Below the pieces are notes generated by a model. That model was not told the DNA's origin. It did not search any database and saw nothing but the letters and a program-made list of their open reading frames with translations. The position numbers were made by a program, and so were the translations under genes. 64,000 nucleotides of DNA from Shouchella rhizosphaerae. GTDB taxonomy: Bacteria; Bacillota; Bacilli; Bacillales; Bacillaceae_D. The stretch is from NCBI RefSeq assembly GCF_900142675.1, contig NZ_FRBS01000004.1:164380-228379 (forward strand), written 5' to 3'. This document shows positions 17,355-26,572 of the stretch, one piece after another (within the stretch, counting starts at the first letter, position 1; the number at the start of each line of letters is the position of its first letter).

Positions 17355-18637
17355 GTCGATTCCCCCTTGTATTCAAACCAATCAAATGCGGCTGTCGTTG
17401 TGCTGTTTTGTCCGTTGCTTGTCGCAAACATGCCAATATAGGTGCCGACAAAGCCCCCTGCTCGATCTGTGCTCAATAGCCTGCCATCTTGCTTATTAGC
17501 GACCATGCGCCACTTGCCACCTGGCACACGGTATGAAAACGAAAGTTCTTGCAAATCGGCGGCAACTTGCCATTCAATCGCCGTTGCCGGAATCGGCGCC
17601 GTGCTTTTACCTGCCACCGTTTCCACGCCATCTTCCACTTTTACGAGCCGTATAAACAACTGCCCACTATGTATAAGTTCAAAGCGGTAATGGTTTTTCT
17701 GGCTGTAAAATAAAGCAAGTCCAGCAGCCTCGCCACTTTGCTTAGGATCGAATTCCATAAAAGCGCGGACAGTAAACGATCGATGTTGCTGGCGGCGCCC
17801 GATAAAACTCGGATTTGCCTCGTCAGAAAGCGTTTCCGGGCGCACGTTTAACTGTAAATACCCTTTCCTCGCTTCAAGGGAGTAAAACGGCGTCCGCGGC
17901 GTGCGGATCATATTCCATTGAAAGCCTAGCTTGCGAGCGTTAAAATCATCCCGGACCGGCAATGGTTCCACCTTTTGCCGCGGCAAAGACGGGCCTGGCA
18001 TCTCGACTTCGATTTTCCCTGTCTCAGGACAAACAACAGGCCAATCGTCCTCCCAGCGCATAGGCGCTAAAAACGTCTCACGCCCCATATTGCGGTACAT
18101 GCCCCCATATGGGCGGGAACCTAAACAGACAAGCCACCATTCATCGTCTTGTGTTTGGACGATATCGGCGTGGCCTACATTCGTGATCGGGTAGTCCTGG
18201 CCGAGATGGCGGTGCGTCAGCACGGGGTTGCGCCGATTCGCCTCATAAGGGCCGGCAATCTCCCGGCTTCGCGCAACTGTCACCGCATGGGTGAATCCAG
18301 TCCCCCCTTCGGCAATAAACAAGTAATAGTAGCCGTCTTTTTTATAAAGATGGGGTGCTTCCTGGGCATGGGCTATTTTTAGCGCACCATCCCAAATCCC
18401 AGTCGGTTCGCCAAGCAGGCAGCCTGTAATGGGATCGATTTCCTGGAGCCAAATTTCCATATGCTTGGCGTGCGTTTGCCCTGTAGGTGGGACACGATTG
18501 CCTGTGTAATAGACGCGGCCATCATCATCAAAAAACAAGGATGGGTCAATCCCAGGCGCCCCCTTTATCCAAACTGGGTCTGACCAAGGCCCAGCGGGGT
18601 CTTTTGCGGTTACAAACGGATTGTTAAACGGTTCCAC
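17351..18637 (-). CDS. GH43-family glycosidase, N-terminally shortened
   Basis: The 428-residue product begins at GTG 18637 behind AAAGGAG. Its first lines (VTAKDPAGPWSDPVWIKGAPGIDPSLFFDDDG) are what normally appears around residue 100-130 of GH43 beta-xylosidases/arabinofuranosidases of ~500 residues, so the first propeller blade with the general base Asp is absent. Asp31 (the pKa-tuning Asp) and Glu93 (general acid, in HAQEAPHLYKKDGYYYLF) are present, and residues ~225-428 form the C-terminal jelly-roll (DDFNARKLGFQWNMIRTP). The upstream esterase gene ends 14 bases inside it, leaving no room for the missing part. Activity is doubtful unless the base is supplied otherwise. Confidence 0.82.
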   Translation of the reverse strand: MEPFNNPFVTAKDPAGPWSDPVWIKGAPGIDPSLFFDDDGRVYYTGNRVPPTGQTHAKHMEIWLQEIDPITGCLLGEPTGIWDGALKIAHAQEAPHLYKKDGYYYLFIAEGGTGFTHAVTVARSREIAGPYEANRRNPVLTHRHLGQDYPITNVGHADIVQTQDDEWWLVCLGSRPYGGMYRNMGRETFLAPMRWEDDWPVVCPETGKIEVEMPGPSLPRQKVEPLPVRDDFNARKLGFQWNMIRTPRTPFYSLEARKGYLQLNVRPETLSDEANPSFIGRRQQHRSFTVRAFMEFDPKQSGEAAGLALFYSQKNHYRFELIHSGQLFIRLVKVEDGVETVAGKSTAPIPATAIEWQVAADLQELSFSYRVPGGKWRMVANKQDGRLLSTDRAGGFVGTYIGMFATSNGQNSTTTAAFDWFEYKGEST

Positions 18638-19556
18638 GTTGTTGTTGCTCCTTTCCCAATTCGTTCAAAAGCCATGGGATCGCTTTTGTTCCGTTCACTT
18701 GATGGCCTCCGGCAAAAAAATGCGCTTCTCCCCATTTGCTTTCATGCAATGCGTGCTTTACCGATTCAGACGGGAAAAGATGATCGTCGCTGCCGCTTTC
18801 AATAAACAGTGCCCTCGGCTTAATCAGTTCAAACAATTGCGGCGTCTCGCCAATCGCCAGCAAGCCAGGAATATAGTTGTCTAAGCAATGGCGTGAAGCT
18901 AAAATGCTGTCGCGCATGAGACTTGCAAAACCGCTCAGTACGGTTGCTTTGATCCGCTCATCGGTTGCTGCCAACAACAGCGCAATCAAGGCCCCACCTG
19001 AAAAACCGATACAGCCAACGTTGCCACGGCGCGTTTCGCCTACCCAATCAAGCAAGCGGGCGCATTCAAACACGCGCAGGCCAGCAAGTGTTTTGCCGTA
19101 AAGAAGCAAGTGAGAGGCAATGGAAAAACAACTGTTCTGCTCCGCTTGATCTTGCTTTCGTTTCCGGGCGCCAAAGCCGGCGAGCTCAGGCAACACAACA
19201 ACTGCCCCTTGCTCAACAAGCTTTAAGGCAAAAGCGTTATGGCTCGAATCTTCCTGCAACGCTTCTTCTGCGCCTGCGCCATGGCCATGCAATGCGAGCA
19301 CAACCGTCTCCTTGTTGCCGCCAACAGGCTCGAATAAACGGAACGGCAATTTTAGTTCTGCCGTTGTTGGAAGCACGTAAGCGCTCTCCGTAAACGAAGG
19401 GTGTTGCCGCTTATAAAGGCATGTCGCCTCAAGCATCGTCGCTTTCGGGAAATCGCCCATCGCTTCGCGCAATGCTGCCAACCGCTCGTCTTTACAAGTG
19501 ATGGTGCCAACCTCTTGCCGGTAGAGCCCTTGCAAGTAATCATCGATTTCTGCCAT
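18624..19556 (-). CDS. alpha/beta hydrolase, probable sugar esterase
   Basis: The 310-residue cytoplasmic protein has the hydrolase core: oxyanion loop LALHGHGAGAEEA (~residue 88), nucleophile Ser186 in GCIGFSGGALIAL, an acidic residue in IESGSDDHLFP and His in FAGGHQVNG. The fold and context suggest a dienelactone-hydrolase or acetyl-xylan-esterase-like enzyme removing acetyl groups from imported pectin oligosaccharides; the substrate is inference. It sits 4 bases after the ABC permease gene and overlaps the GH43 start. Confidence 0.8.
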   Translation of the reverse strand: MAEIDDYLQGLYRQEVGTITCKDERLAALREAMGDFPKATMLEATCLYKRQHPSFTESAYVLPTTAELKLPFRLFEPVGGNKETVVLALHGHGAGAEEALQEDSSHNAFALKLVEQGAVVVLPELAGFGARKRKQDQAEQNSCFSIASHLLLYGKTLAGLRVFECARLLDWVGETRRGNVGCIGFSGGALIALLLAATDERIKATVLSGFASLMRDSILASRHCLDNYIPGLLAIGETPQLFELIKPRALFIESGSDDHLFPSESVKHALHESKWGEAHFFAGGHQVNGTKAIPWLLNELGKEQQQRGTV

Positions 19557-19560
19557 AGGC

Positions 19561-20436
19561 TTACCCTTTCATTGAGCCAATTAAGGCGCCCTTGGCAAAA
19601 TATTTTTGCAAGAATGGATAAACGAGCAAAACAGGAATCGTTGCGACAACGATCACCGCCATTTTGACGCTAATTTCCGGTGGCGGAACGCTTGTATATT
19701 CAGAACCATCGTAATTCAACCCCGTTGCTAAGACGACAATTTGCCGCAACAATACTTGCACAGGCCACTTATCAGGGTCATTTATATAAAGAATCGCATG
19801 CATGTAAGTGTTCCAGTAGGTGACGGCATAAAACAAGGAAATCGTCGCGATGGCCGGCAACGAGCACGGGATGACAATCCGAAACAGCACGCCGAAATCG
19901 CTACACCCATCAATTTTTGCCGATTCCTCTAGCCCGCTCGGCAAATTCATAAAGAAGCTCCGCAAAATAATCATGTTAAACGCGTTAATCGTTACAGGTA
20001 CGATAAGAGCTAGCAATGAATCAATTAGCCCTGTTTGCTGGACAACGAGAAATGTCGGGATCATGCCGCCGTTGAACAACATCGTAAAGACGATAAAAAA
20101 CATGAGAAAACGCCGGCCGACTAAATCTCTCCGCGACAAGCCATAGGCGGTTAAAACGGACAACAGCATGCTCCACACCGTACCGCCTAATGTGACGCCG
20201 ATGGAAACGCCCATGGAGCGCAGAAGCGTGTCTGTTGAAAAAATATAGCGATAGGCGTCTAGACTAAATTGTGTTGGGAACAGCAAAAAGCTGCGTTGGG
20301 CAATTTCAGCGCCTGTCGCAAACGAGCTGCCGATGACATGAATAAACGGCAAAATGCAAAGCAAGGCAATGATGCCTAGAATGATGATATTGGACGCATT
20401 AAAAATGCGGCTTGATAACGATTTATCGCCAACCAT
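19561..20436 (-). CDS. carbohydrate ABC transporter permease (LplC/YtcP/YesQ type)
   Basis: The 291-residue protein has six membrane helices and the permease EAA loop EESAKIDGCSDFGVLFRIVIP near residue 180; it ends with the family-typical VYPFLQKYFAKGALIGSMKG. It pairs with the permease encoded just upstream (20 bases) and the lipoprotein at 21511 to import oligosaccharides. No ATPase gene is present, so it probably shares a general sugar ATPase such as MsmX. Confidence 0.93.
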   Translation of the reverse strand: MVGDKSLSSRIFNASNIIILGIIALLCILPFIHVIGSSFATGAEIAQRSFLLFPTQFSLDAYRYIFSTDTLLRSMGVSIGVTLGGTVWSMLLSVLTAYGLSRRDLVGRRFLMFFIVFTMLFNGGMIPTFLVVQQTGLIDSLLALIVPVTINAFNMIILRSFFMNLPSGLEESAKIDGCSDFGVLFRIVIPCSLPAIATISLFYAVTYWNTYMHAILYINDPDKWPVQVLLRQIVVLATGLNYDGSEYTSVPPPEISVKMAVIVVATIPVLLVYPFLQKYFAKGALIGSMKG

Positions 20437-20455
20437 AAAACAAACGCCCCCTTTC

Positions 20456-21415
20456 CTAGTAAATTCCTTCTTCTCCGTATCTCTTCGCCAGCCAGTTGGC
20501 CATCACAACAAGAATTAAGCCAACAACCCCTTTAAAAAAGCCAACGGCGGTACTGTAGCTAAATTGGCCTTGCCTCAATCCGGCCGTATAAACATAAGTG
20601 TCGAAAATTTCCGCCACTTCGCGGTTGGACGCATTTAACAGCAAATAGACATGTTCAAATCCTAATTCAAGCACATCGCCGATTTTCAAAATGAGCAAGA
20701 CGATGATGACACTGCGAATCGCTGGCAGCGTAATATGCCACATTTGCCGGAAACGGTTGGCGCCATCCATTTTTGCCGCTTCGTATAACTGGGGATCGAC
20801 TGCAGCAATCGCTGCTAAGAAAATGATTGTGCCCCAGCCAGCCTCGCGCCAAATAATTTGCAAAATGTACATTGGCCGAAACCATTCAGGGTTGAGCAAG
20901 AAATTGATTTGGTCAAACTGGAGCGCGCGCAAAATGTTGTTCACAATCCCGCCATCAAGCGTCAGCATGACATAGCTGATTGAAACGATGACGACCCACG
21001 ACATAAAATGGGGAATGTAAATCATCGTCTGAATGCTGCGTTGGTACGCGCGGCTCCGCAATTCATTGAGCATAAGCGCCAGTATGATTGGCACTGGAAA
21101 CGAAATACACACTTGCAACGCAAAGAGAACGAGCGTATTTTTAAAGATCATCCAAAAGTCGGGATCGGAAAACAGCCGGCGGAAATGGTCCAATCCGACC
21201 CACTGACTTCCAGTGATGCCGAGATACGGTTTATAATCTTGAAACGCAATGATTAACCCATACATGGGAATATATTTATAGACAAAAAAATAGAGAAGAC
21301 CCGGTGCAATCATTAAGTAAATCCATTTGTTCTTTTTGATTTTGCGCCATAGTTCCTGGCGCCTTTCTGCTTTTGTCCGGGTCCATTTTTTATTTGCCAT
21401 TATCGGGCTGTCCAT
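20456..21415 (-). CDS. carbohydrate ABC transporter permease (LplB/YteP type)
   Basis: The 319-residue protein starts with a basic segment and six helices (YLMIAPGLLYFFVYKYIPMYGLIIAFQDYKP). The EAA loop is EAAKMDGANRFRQMWHITLP near residue 215. These LplB-type permeases take up pectin-derived di- and oligosaccharides in Bacillus. GAGGTG precedes the ATG. A strong stem-loop separates it from the upstream binding-protein gene. Confidence 0.93.
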   Translation of the reverse strand: MDSPIMANKKWTRTKAERRQELWRKIKKNKWIYLMIAPGLLYFFVYKYIPMYGLIIAFQDYKPYLGITGSQWVGLDHFRRLFSDPDFWMIFKNTLVLFALQVCISFPVPIILALMLNELRSRAYQRSIQTMIYIPHFMSWVVIVSISYVMLTLDGGIVNNILRALQFDQINFLLNPEWFRPMYILQIIWREAGWGTIIFLAAIAAVDPQLYEAAKMDGANRFRQMWHITLPAIRSVIIVLLILKIGDVLELGFEHVYLLLNASNREVAEIFDTYVYTAGLRQGQFSYSTAVGFFKGVVGLILVVMANWLAKRYGEEGIY

Positions 21416-21445
21416 GGCACACCTCTTTCATTGAATATAAAGGGA

Positions 21446-21483
21446 GGCAAGCCTCCGCCCGATTAATCGGGCGGAAGCTTGCC
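21446..21483. other. intercistronic stem-loop between binding protein and permease genes
   Basis: Arms GGCAAGC and CCGCCCGAT pair with ATCGGGCGG and GCTTGCC around a two-base loop, 38 bases in all, without a following T-run. Such a hairpin is not a classical terminator; it may protect the upstream binding-protein mRNA and lower permease expression. Confidence 0.7.
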
Positions 21484-21510
21484 AGCCCTTTCAGTCTGGA
21501 TGATTGCTGC

Positions 21511-23025
21511 TTATTGCTGGTTGTATGACTCGTTGTACTCGCTGATCATGTCATCGCCGCCTTGGCTTCTCCACGTTTCAACTGCTTGCTCAAAGCCAGC
21601 GAGGTCGGTTTGTCCAAGGATATACTGGTACGTTGCATCGTTTATAATTTGCTGCAAACGTTCGCCATGTGTTTGCGCCGTTGGCGAATGAAGCGTCGTT
21701 GTCGGGTCGTGAACCAAATAAGACTCGTTATCGATTTCGAGTTCATCGGCCTTTAATTTGACTGGATAATGGCTTTGCCCTAAGTAGCGTCCATTGGTTT
21801 CAGCTTCGCCGATTTCAATCGATTGGTACGGTTTGACTTCGCGCTCCGTCCGCTGCGTATCCTCAATCGCAACGGCTTTGCCGTCTTCAATAGTGTAGTG
21901 CTCGTCTTCGATGCCCCAGTAAATCAAGTTTGCGTTCTCCGGCTCCATGAGCTGGTCATAGAAAGAAAGAATGCTTTTTAACTCTTCTTCCGTTTGTACG
22001 GCTGATTTCGGGAATATCACCAAATTGCCGTAACCTGGAATCGCCCAAATGTTGTATTCGCCATCTGGCCCTTCGACATAGTTATGGACATCAAATTCTA
22101 AATCAGGATTGATTTGCGACGCTTCTGAATACAGCGTCAATACGTCGCCCATCGAGCCTACATAAATGCCCGCTGTTCCATTTTTTAAGAGCGCTTGTTG
22201 GTCTGGCTTGCTTGTAACCGGAAAGTCTTTGTTCATGTATCCGTTTTCATGAAGTTCTTTAAAAAAGTCTAACGTATCGATATACTCATCAAACATAAAT
22301 TCTGGCAAAAGCTCGCCGTCTTTTTCGCCCCATCCATTTGGCGTCCCATGCCAAGATGCCACTGTTTTAAAGGCCCCATAAATGAGGTCGTTCCGGTCTG
22401 TTAAGCCAATCGTATCGTCGCGGCCATTGCCATCAGGGTCGTCTTCTGTAAAAGCGCGCGCCATTTCTGCAAACTCTTCAATCGTTGTTGGCGCCTCAAG
22501 ACCAAGGTTGTCAGCCCAGTCTTTGCGATAGATGATGCCTGAACGGGCTAACGGACGGCCTTGGTAGAGCGCATATACTTTTCCATCAACCATTGTATTT
22601 TCAACGACTTCTGGCTTTAGTTTTTTCAAATTCTCGAATTCCTCTAAATAAGGGCCAATTTCCCAAAATTGCCCATCGCGAATCGCATCTTTAAACTGGT
22701 CATAGGTTGTTTGGTTTTTCATATAAACAGCTTGTGGCAACGTCCCTGTCGCAAACGCGGTATTTAACCGTTCTTCATAATTGCTGTCTGGCACCCATTG
22801 AATGTCGAGCTCTGTGTTTGTTGCCTCTTCTAATAAATGTTGGACTTCTTTTTCTGGTACTTCTGCTGTATGCAAATTAGCCATGATTGTAAATTTAAAC
22901 GGGCCTTCTTCAGCCGAAGTCTTTTCCCCTTCTGAGGAAGCGCTTTCATTTTCGCCGCATCCTGCGATTGCTACTAAACTAACGCCCACGCTCAATGCTG
23001 CACACATTTGTTTCCAACTTGCCAT
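21511..23025 (-). CDS. extracellular sugar-binding lipoprotein of ABC importer 1 (LplA/YtcQ type)
   Basis: The 504-residue protein has a lipoprotein signal ending in AIAGC at residue 23, then a Ser/Glu-rich linker and a family 1 solute-binding domain (KFTIMANLHTAEVPEKEVQHLLEEATNTELD, TGTLPQAVYMKN, YRKDWADNLGLEAPTT, DPDGNGRDDTIGL). It captures the oligosaccharide for the two permeases downstream. Directly upstream is the gene for the RhgR-type activator, so rhamnogalacturonan fragments are the likely ligand. Confidence 0.93.
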   Translation of the reverse strand: MASWKQMCAALSVGVSLVAIAGCGENESASSEGEKTSAEEGPFKFTIMANLHTAEVPEKEVQHLLEEATNTELDIQWVPDSNYEERLNTAFATGTLPQAVYMKNQTTYDQFKDAIRDGQFWEIGPYLEEFENLKKLKPEVVENTMVDGKVYALYQGRPLARSGIIYRKDWADNLGLEAPTTIEEFAEMARAFTEDDPDGNGRDDTIGLTDRNDLIYGAFKTVASWHGTPNGWGEKDGELLPEFMFDEYIDTLDFFKELHENGYMNKDFPVTSKPDQQALLKNGTAGIYVGSMGDVLTLYSEASQINPDLEFDVHNYVEGPDGEYNIWAIPGYGNLVIFPKSAVQTEEELKSILSFYDQLMEPENANLIYWGIEDEHYTIEDGKAVAIEDTQRTEREVKPYQSIEIGEAETNGRYLGQSHYPVKLKADELEIDNESYLVHDPTTTLHSPTAQTHGERLQQIINDATYQYILGQTDLAGFEQAVETWRSQGGDDMISEYNESYNQQ

Positions 23026-23234
23026 TTGTAAACCCCCACCTTTTTGTTCATTTTTTCTCCGCTTCCCACCTGCTTGTTTTTTGGCTGCAGCCTTTTTTCT
23101 CTGCTTCCCATATTAGCGAGGCGCCGCATTTTTTTGAATAATCATTTGCCCATAATCCCAGCAGCAATCCACGATTTGCGCCTCACCTAACAAAATGATT
23201 ACTGCCGTTATGGGCCTGTTTTTTGCTTATAACG
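23026..23234 (-). promoter_or_regulatory. leader region of the ABC importer 1 operon
   Basis: This 209-base gap lies between rhgR and the binding-protein gene. It contains an inverted repeat GCCCATAA (23149) / TTATGGGC (23208) and a possible -10 TAATAT near 23113 with a poor -35. It probably carries the RhgR-activated promoter, but no site is sharp enough to call precisely. Confidence 0.35.
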
Positions 23235-25532
23235 TCATTTTAATTGTTTTTGTTGCCTGTATTGGCCTGGCGTCATTCCAGTCATTTTTTTGAACGAGCG
23301 GATAAAGTTTTGCGAGTTGTTGTAACCAAGCTTTTCGGCAATCGTTTTGACTGGTTCTGATGTCTTCGCCAACCATTCCTTTGCTTTTTTCAAGCGATAT
23401 TGGGCCAAATATTCACTAAACGTCATTGCCGTGCCTTCTTTAAACACGCTGCTCAAGTAATTGGCATTGTAATGCAAATCAGCTGCGCATTGTTCAAGCG
23501 TTACCGCTTGGTGGTAATGCTGGTGGATGTAGTCGATCATTTTTTCTGATAAGTGTTGGAACTGGGATTCGCTCACTTGTTTGAAGGCTGATAGCAATGG
23601 GTCAATCAGGCGACTGACAAACCAATTTTTCATTTGCTCTTGGCTAGGAATCGTTAAGCACTCTTGATAAAGGGTGCCTTCTGGCAAGAGCACGCCTTGA
23701 TCGTGGCGCAATCCGCTTTGTTGGTAAAGTTGCAGCATTCGGTTGAGCAACCGCATAAAGGAAACACGGACTTCACCGAGATGATGGGCTCCTTCGCTAA
23801 CCTCTGCCAGCAAGTGGTTAAACAAGTCATACGCTTGTTTATCATCGGCAAGACGGAGCGCTAGCAACAATTCTTCTTCCAAGTGTTCAGGATACTGGAA
23901 CATACTCGACTTTTCTTTCGCTTGGATGCTTTCGTAATTAATAATGACGTTATCGACAAATTTAAGCCGATGGGTGAGTGCTTCTTTTGCTTCTTTATAG
24001 GCGGTGCTCGTCTGGGCCATGTTTGTAAATGGGGCGCTAATGCCAATGCTGACATCGGCTTCTAAGTAATGGTGCATAAATGATTTAAGCCGTTCACTCC
24101 ATTGGTAAATGACTGATTTCCCTTGTTCTTGGCTATCTGTTTCTAAACCGATAAACAGGACAAGCAGCTGGTCGACCCACACGGCGGGAAGACGGTATTC
24201 ATCGGGAATGGTGTCCTCAGCGACATTGAGCATCGCAAACGTAAGCAAATCCATTTCCTGTTGGTCTTCTTCTTTTTGAGTTTGCTCGTAATGGACAACG
24301 AGCAAACTGTAGGAATGCCACTTTGCCATTCGGCTGTCGAGCCCATAAAGTTTGAGCCGTTCTTGCCTTTCTGCTTCCGAGAAATGGCCTTGGTACAAAC
24401 GCATTAAAAATAACGTCATTGACTGTTTCGCATGGATGCTTAGTTCTTGTTCCAGCATCGACTTTGATGAGAAAAGCTCTTGCAGTGTATCTTCAATAAC
24501 TTGAAACTCCGTCCGCCTTTTCCCAGTTGGCACGCCGTTCTCCTTTTGCGTGACTGCGGCAACAAGCTTTTGCACAGGCAAATACAATTTGCGTGAGAAC
24601 AGCCATACAACGAGTGCTGACAACAAAATGATCGCAAGCACAACATAAAACGTAAACCAGCCAATGCTTTTTGTTTCAGCCATTAATTCGTCCATTGGTG
24701 TAACCGAGACATATTTCCAACCTGTAAATGTAGAAGAGGAATAGGTAATGGCAAATGGCTCTTGATCTCGGTCAACCGTAAACTGGCCGGCTGCCTCCGT
24801 TGTCCACACTGGTTCTGAAAAGCCTAATTCAGCTAATGTTTTTCCGACTGCCTGCTCATCAGAGTGGACAATGACACGGTTATGTTCGTCTAAAATCATC
24901 AGCTCGTCGTCCACTTCATCTCCGCCGATCATTTCTTGGATCGTACACATCGGGATATTGGCAAAGACAAGCCCAAATTTCTCACTAGCACGCGCTGGCA
25001 ATTTTTTTATAAGACTGAGACTATACGGACAATTACGCCGTATGATCGGCTCTGTAAAAGAATCATTGGCTATCAATTTCCATGTCGTATCATACGGCAA
25101 ATCAAAAAAAGTCAAATAGCGTTCATAATCTACGTGGCTGTCTAGGCGCCGAATGCCCTGATTGGTGGCAAGCCAATTCTGGTCCTTGTTTAACACAATC
25201 GTTTCCTCTACTTTTGTATCAAATGATTGCAGTTTGCTGAGCTCCGTCCGCAAGTCTCGGTAAACGAGAAAATCCTCGCCATCTAAAGACGTGCGAATGG
25301 CTGCTTCCATCGTCGGCGACTCAATCGTATTATTTAAAGAATGGTGGACGGTTGTCAGCACCGTTTCAATATTTGCCTGGACTTGTCTCATCAATTGCAA
25401 CTTTTCATTTTCAACCCTTTGTTCGGCCTGGTTCGTTGACTGGATATAAGCAAACACGCCAACGACAATAACCGGTATGGTGCTCAGCAGGCCGCCATAT
25501 AGCAGCAATTTCATCCACATGCTACGCTGCAA
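23235..25532 (-). CDS. rhgR: membrane-bound AraC-type activator, RhgR/YesS family
   Basis: The 765-residue protein starts at TTG 25532 behind AAAGGGG; ATGs four and six codons later are alternatives. Layout: membrane helix ~8-29, extracytoplasmic sensor domain to ~285, second helix ~290-312 (FTFYVVLAIILLSALVVWLFS), cytoplasmic linker, and a C-terminal AraC DNA-binding domain (~665-765) with two helix-turn-helix units (TLEQCAADLHYNANYLSSVFK; PVKTIAEKLGYNNSQNFIRSFKKMTGMTPGQYR). YesS/RhgR activates the rhamnogalacturonan genes of B. subtilis; here it stands at the head of the equivalent cluster. Confidence 0.9.
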   Translation of the reverse strand: MQRSMWMKLLLYGGLLSTIPVIVVGVFAYIQSTNQAEQRVENEKLQLMRQVQANIETVLTTVHHSLNNTIESPTMEAAIRTSLDGEDFLVYRDLRTELSKLQSFDTKVEETIVLNKDQNWLATNQGIRRLDSHVDYERYLTFFDLPYDTTWKLIANDSFTEPIIRRNCPYSLSLIKKLPARASEKFGLVFANIPMCTIQEMIGGDEVDDELMILDEHNRVIVHSDEQAVGKTLAELGFSEPVWTTEAAGQFTVDRDQEPFAITYSSSTFTGWKYVSVTPMDELMAETKSIGWFTFYVVLAIILLSALVVWLFSRKLYLPVQKLVAAVTQKENGVPTGKRRTEFQVIEDTLQELFSSKSMLEQELSIHAKQSMTLFLMRLYQGHFSEAERQERLKLYGLDSRMAKWHSYSLLVVHYEQTQKEEDQQEMDLLTFAMLNVAEDTIPDEYRLPAVWVDQLLVLFIGLETDSQEQGKSVIYQWSERLKSFMHHYLEADVSIGISAPFTNMAQTSTAYKEAKEALTHRLKFVDNVIINYESIQAKEKSSMFQYPEHLEEELLLALRLADDKQAYDLFNHLLAEVSEGAHHLGEVRVSFMRLLNRMLQLYQQSGLRHDQGVLLPEGTLYQECLTIPSQEQMKNWFVSRLIDPLLSAFKQVSESQFQHLSEKMIDYIHQHYHQAVTLEQCAADLHYNANYLSSVFKEGTAMTFSEYLAQYRLKKAKEWLAKTSEPVKTIAEKLGYNNSQNFIRSFKKMTGMTPGQYRQQKQLK

Positions 25533-25558
25533 TCAAAACACCCCTTTTTCTGCATATA

Positions 25559-25572
25559 TGAAAGCGCTTAAA
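25559..25572 (+). promoter_or_regulatory. cre-like box between rhgR and the divergent araC gene
   Basis: TGAAAGCGCTTAAA fits the cre consensus at 13 of 14 positions, in the 96-base divergent promoter region. It is placed to repress one or both genes. Confidence 0.6.
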
Positions 25573-25628
25573 TTTCTGATATAGTGAAAGATACCGAGCA
25601 GGTCATCCATAAAGAAAGGAGTTTGATT

Positions 25629-26507
25629 ATGGACCGATTGGCCATTTCTGTCCGAAGCCGCTCTATTTATGTAGATTACAACTGCAAGATAAAACCACCG
25701 TTTGATATGAACCATTACCATCTCCATAACGATTTTGAGTTTCATTGGCTGGAAGAAGGCGAGCGTTTGTTCATGTCCAAAAACGGCTCGATCTTGTTAA
25801 AGAAGCACACCCTTTTAATTATTTCACCCCACTTCATCCATAGAATGAAAGCCGCTCCTGTACCCGAACATGCCCGTTATGTCGTTAATTTCCAACCAGC
25901 GGTCCTCTCAAACGAGTTAAAAAAACTGGCTAAACCGCTGCTGTCCCCTGCCTTTACGGTTTTGCAAATTCCGCAAAAGCGGGCAGATGAATTTAATCAG
26001 CTTTTTATGCAGCTTCTTAAAGAGTACAACAGTCCTGCGACGAAGGATAGCCTTCTTTATCAGCAATCGCTGCTGTCACAGCTGTTAATCGAAAGCAAAC
26101 GGGCGCTTGATTTTACGCTGCACATGGAGCAACAGCCGTTGCCAGCTCTTTCCGAACAAACACGCGTGGCATCACAGCTAATTCAGCACATCGAACAGCA
26201 TTACCAAGAGCGGTTAGACCTTAATCGACTTGCCTCTCATGTCCACTTAAGCCCTTCATACGTAAGCCGGCTATTCAAACATGTCACAGGTACTCGTTTA
26301 AGCGAGTACATTCAAAAAGTCCGTATTGCAGAGGCTTGCAAACTGTTGGGAGAGTCGAGCTTGCCTGTTAAAATCGTCTGCCAGAGAGCAGGCTTTGCCA
26401 GCCTTGAACATTTTCATCGCGTCTTTAAACGTATAATGGCGGTTTCGCCGATTCAATACCGTCATTCCTATTTGCACAAAAATAGGCAATCTTTAGGTGG
26501 CAGATAA
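25629..26507 (+). CDS. AraC-family transcriptional regulator
   Basis: The 292-residue protein starts at ATG 25629 behind AAAGGAG; an upstream in-frame start (25584) has no ribosome site. The N-terminal cupin part has the typical NHYHLHNDFEFHWLEEGERLF segment; the C-terminal AraC domain (~185-285) has both helix-turn-helix units (DLNRLASHVHLSPSYVSRLFKHVTG; PVKIVCQRAGFASLEHFHRVFKRIM). It likely responds to a sugar and controls the pectate lyase gene that follows at 65 bases and perhaps the divergent rhgR. Confidence 0.87.
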   Translation: MDRLAISVRSRSIYVDYNCKIKPPFDMNHYHLHNDFEFHWLEEGERLFMSKNGSILLKKHTLLIISPHFIHRMKAAPVPEHARYVVNFQPAVLSNELKKLAKPLLSPAFTVLQIPQKRADEFNQLFMQLLKEYNSPATKDSLLYQQSLLSQLLIESKRALDFTLHMEQQPLPALSEQTRVASQLIQHIEQHYQERLDLNRLASHVHLSPSYVSRLFKHVTGTRLSEYIQKVRIAEACKLLGESSLPVKIVCQRAGFASLEHFHRVFKRIMAVSPIQYRHSYLHKNRQSLGGR

Positions 26508-26572
26508 ACAAAATGAGTCAATTCTTCTTTGTTATGCTAAAGGCAACTTAACGAAAGGAGGATGGTCCTTTT

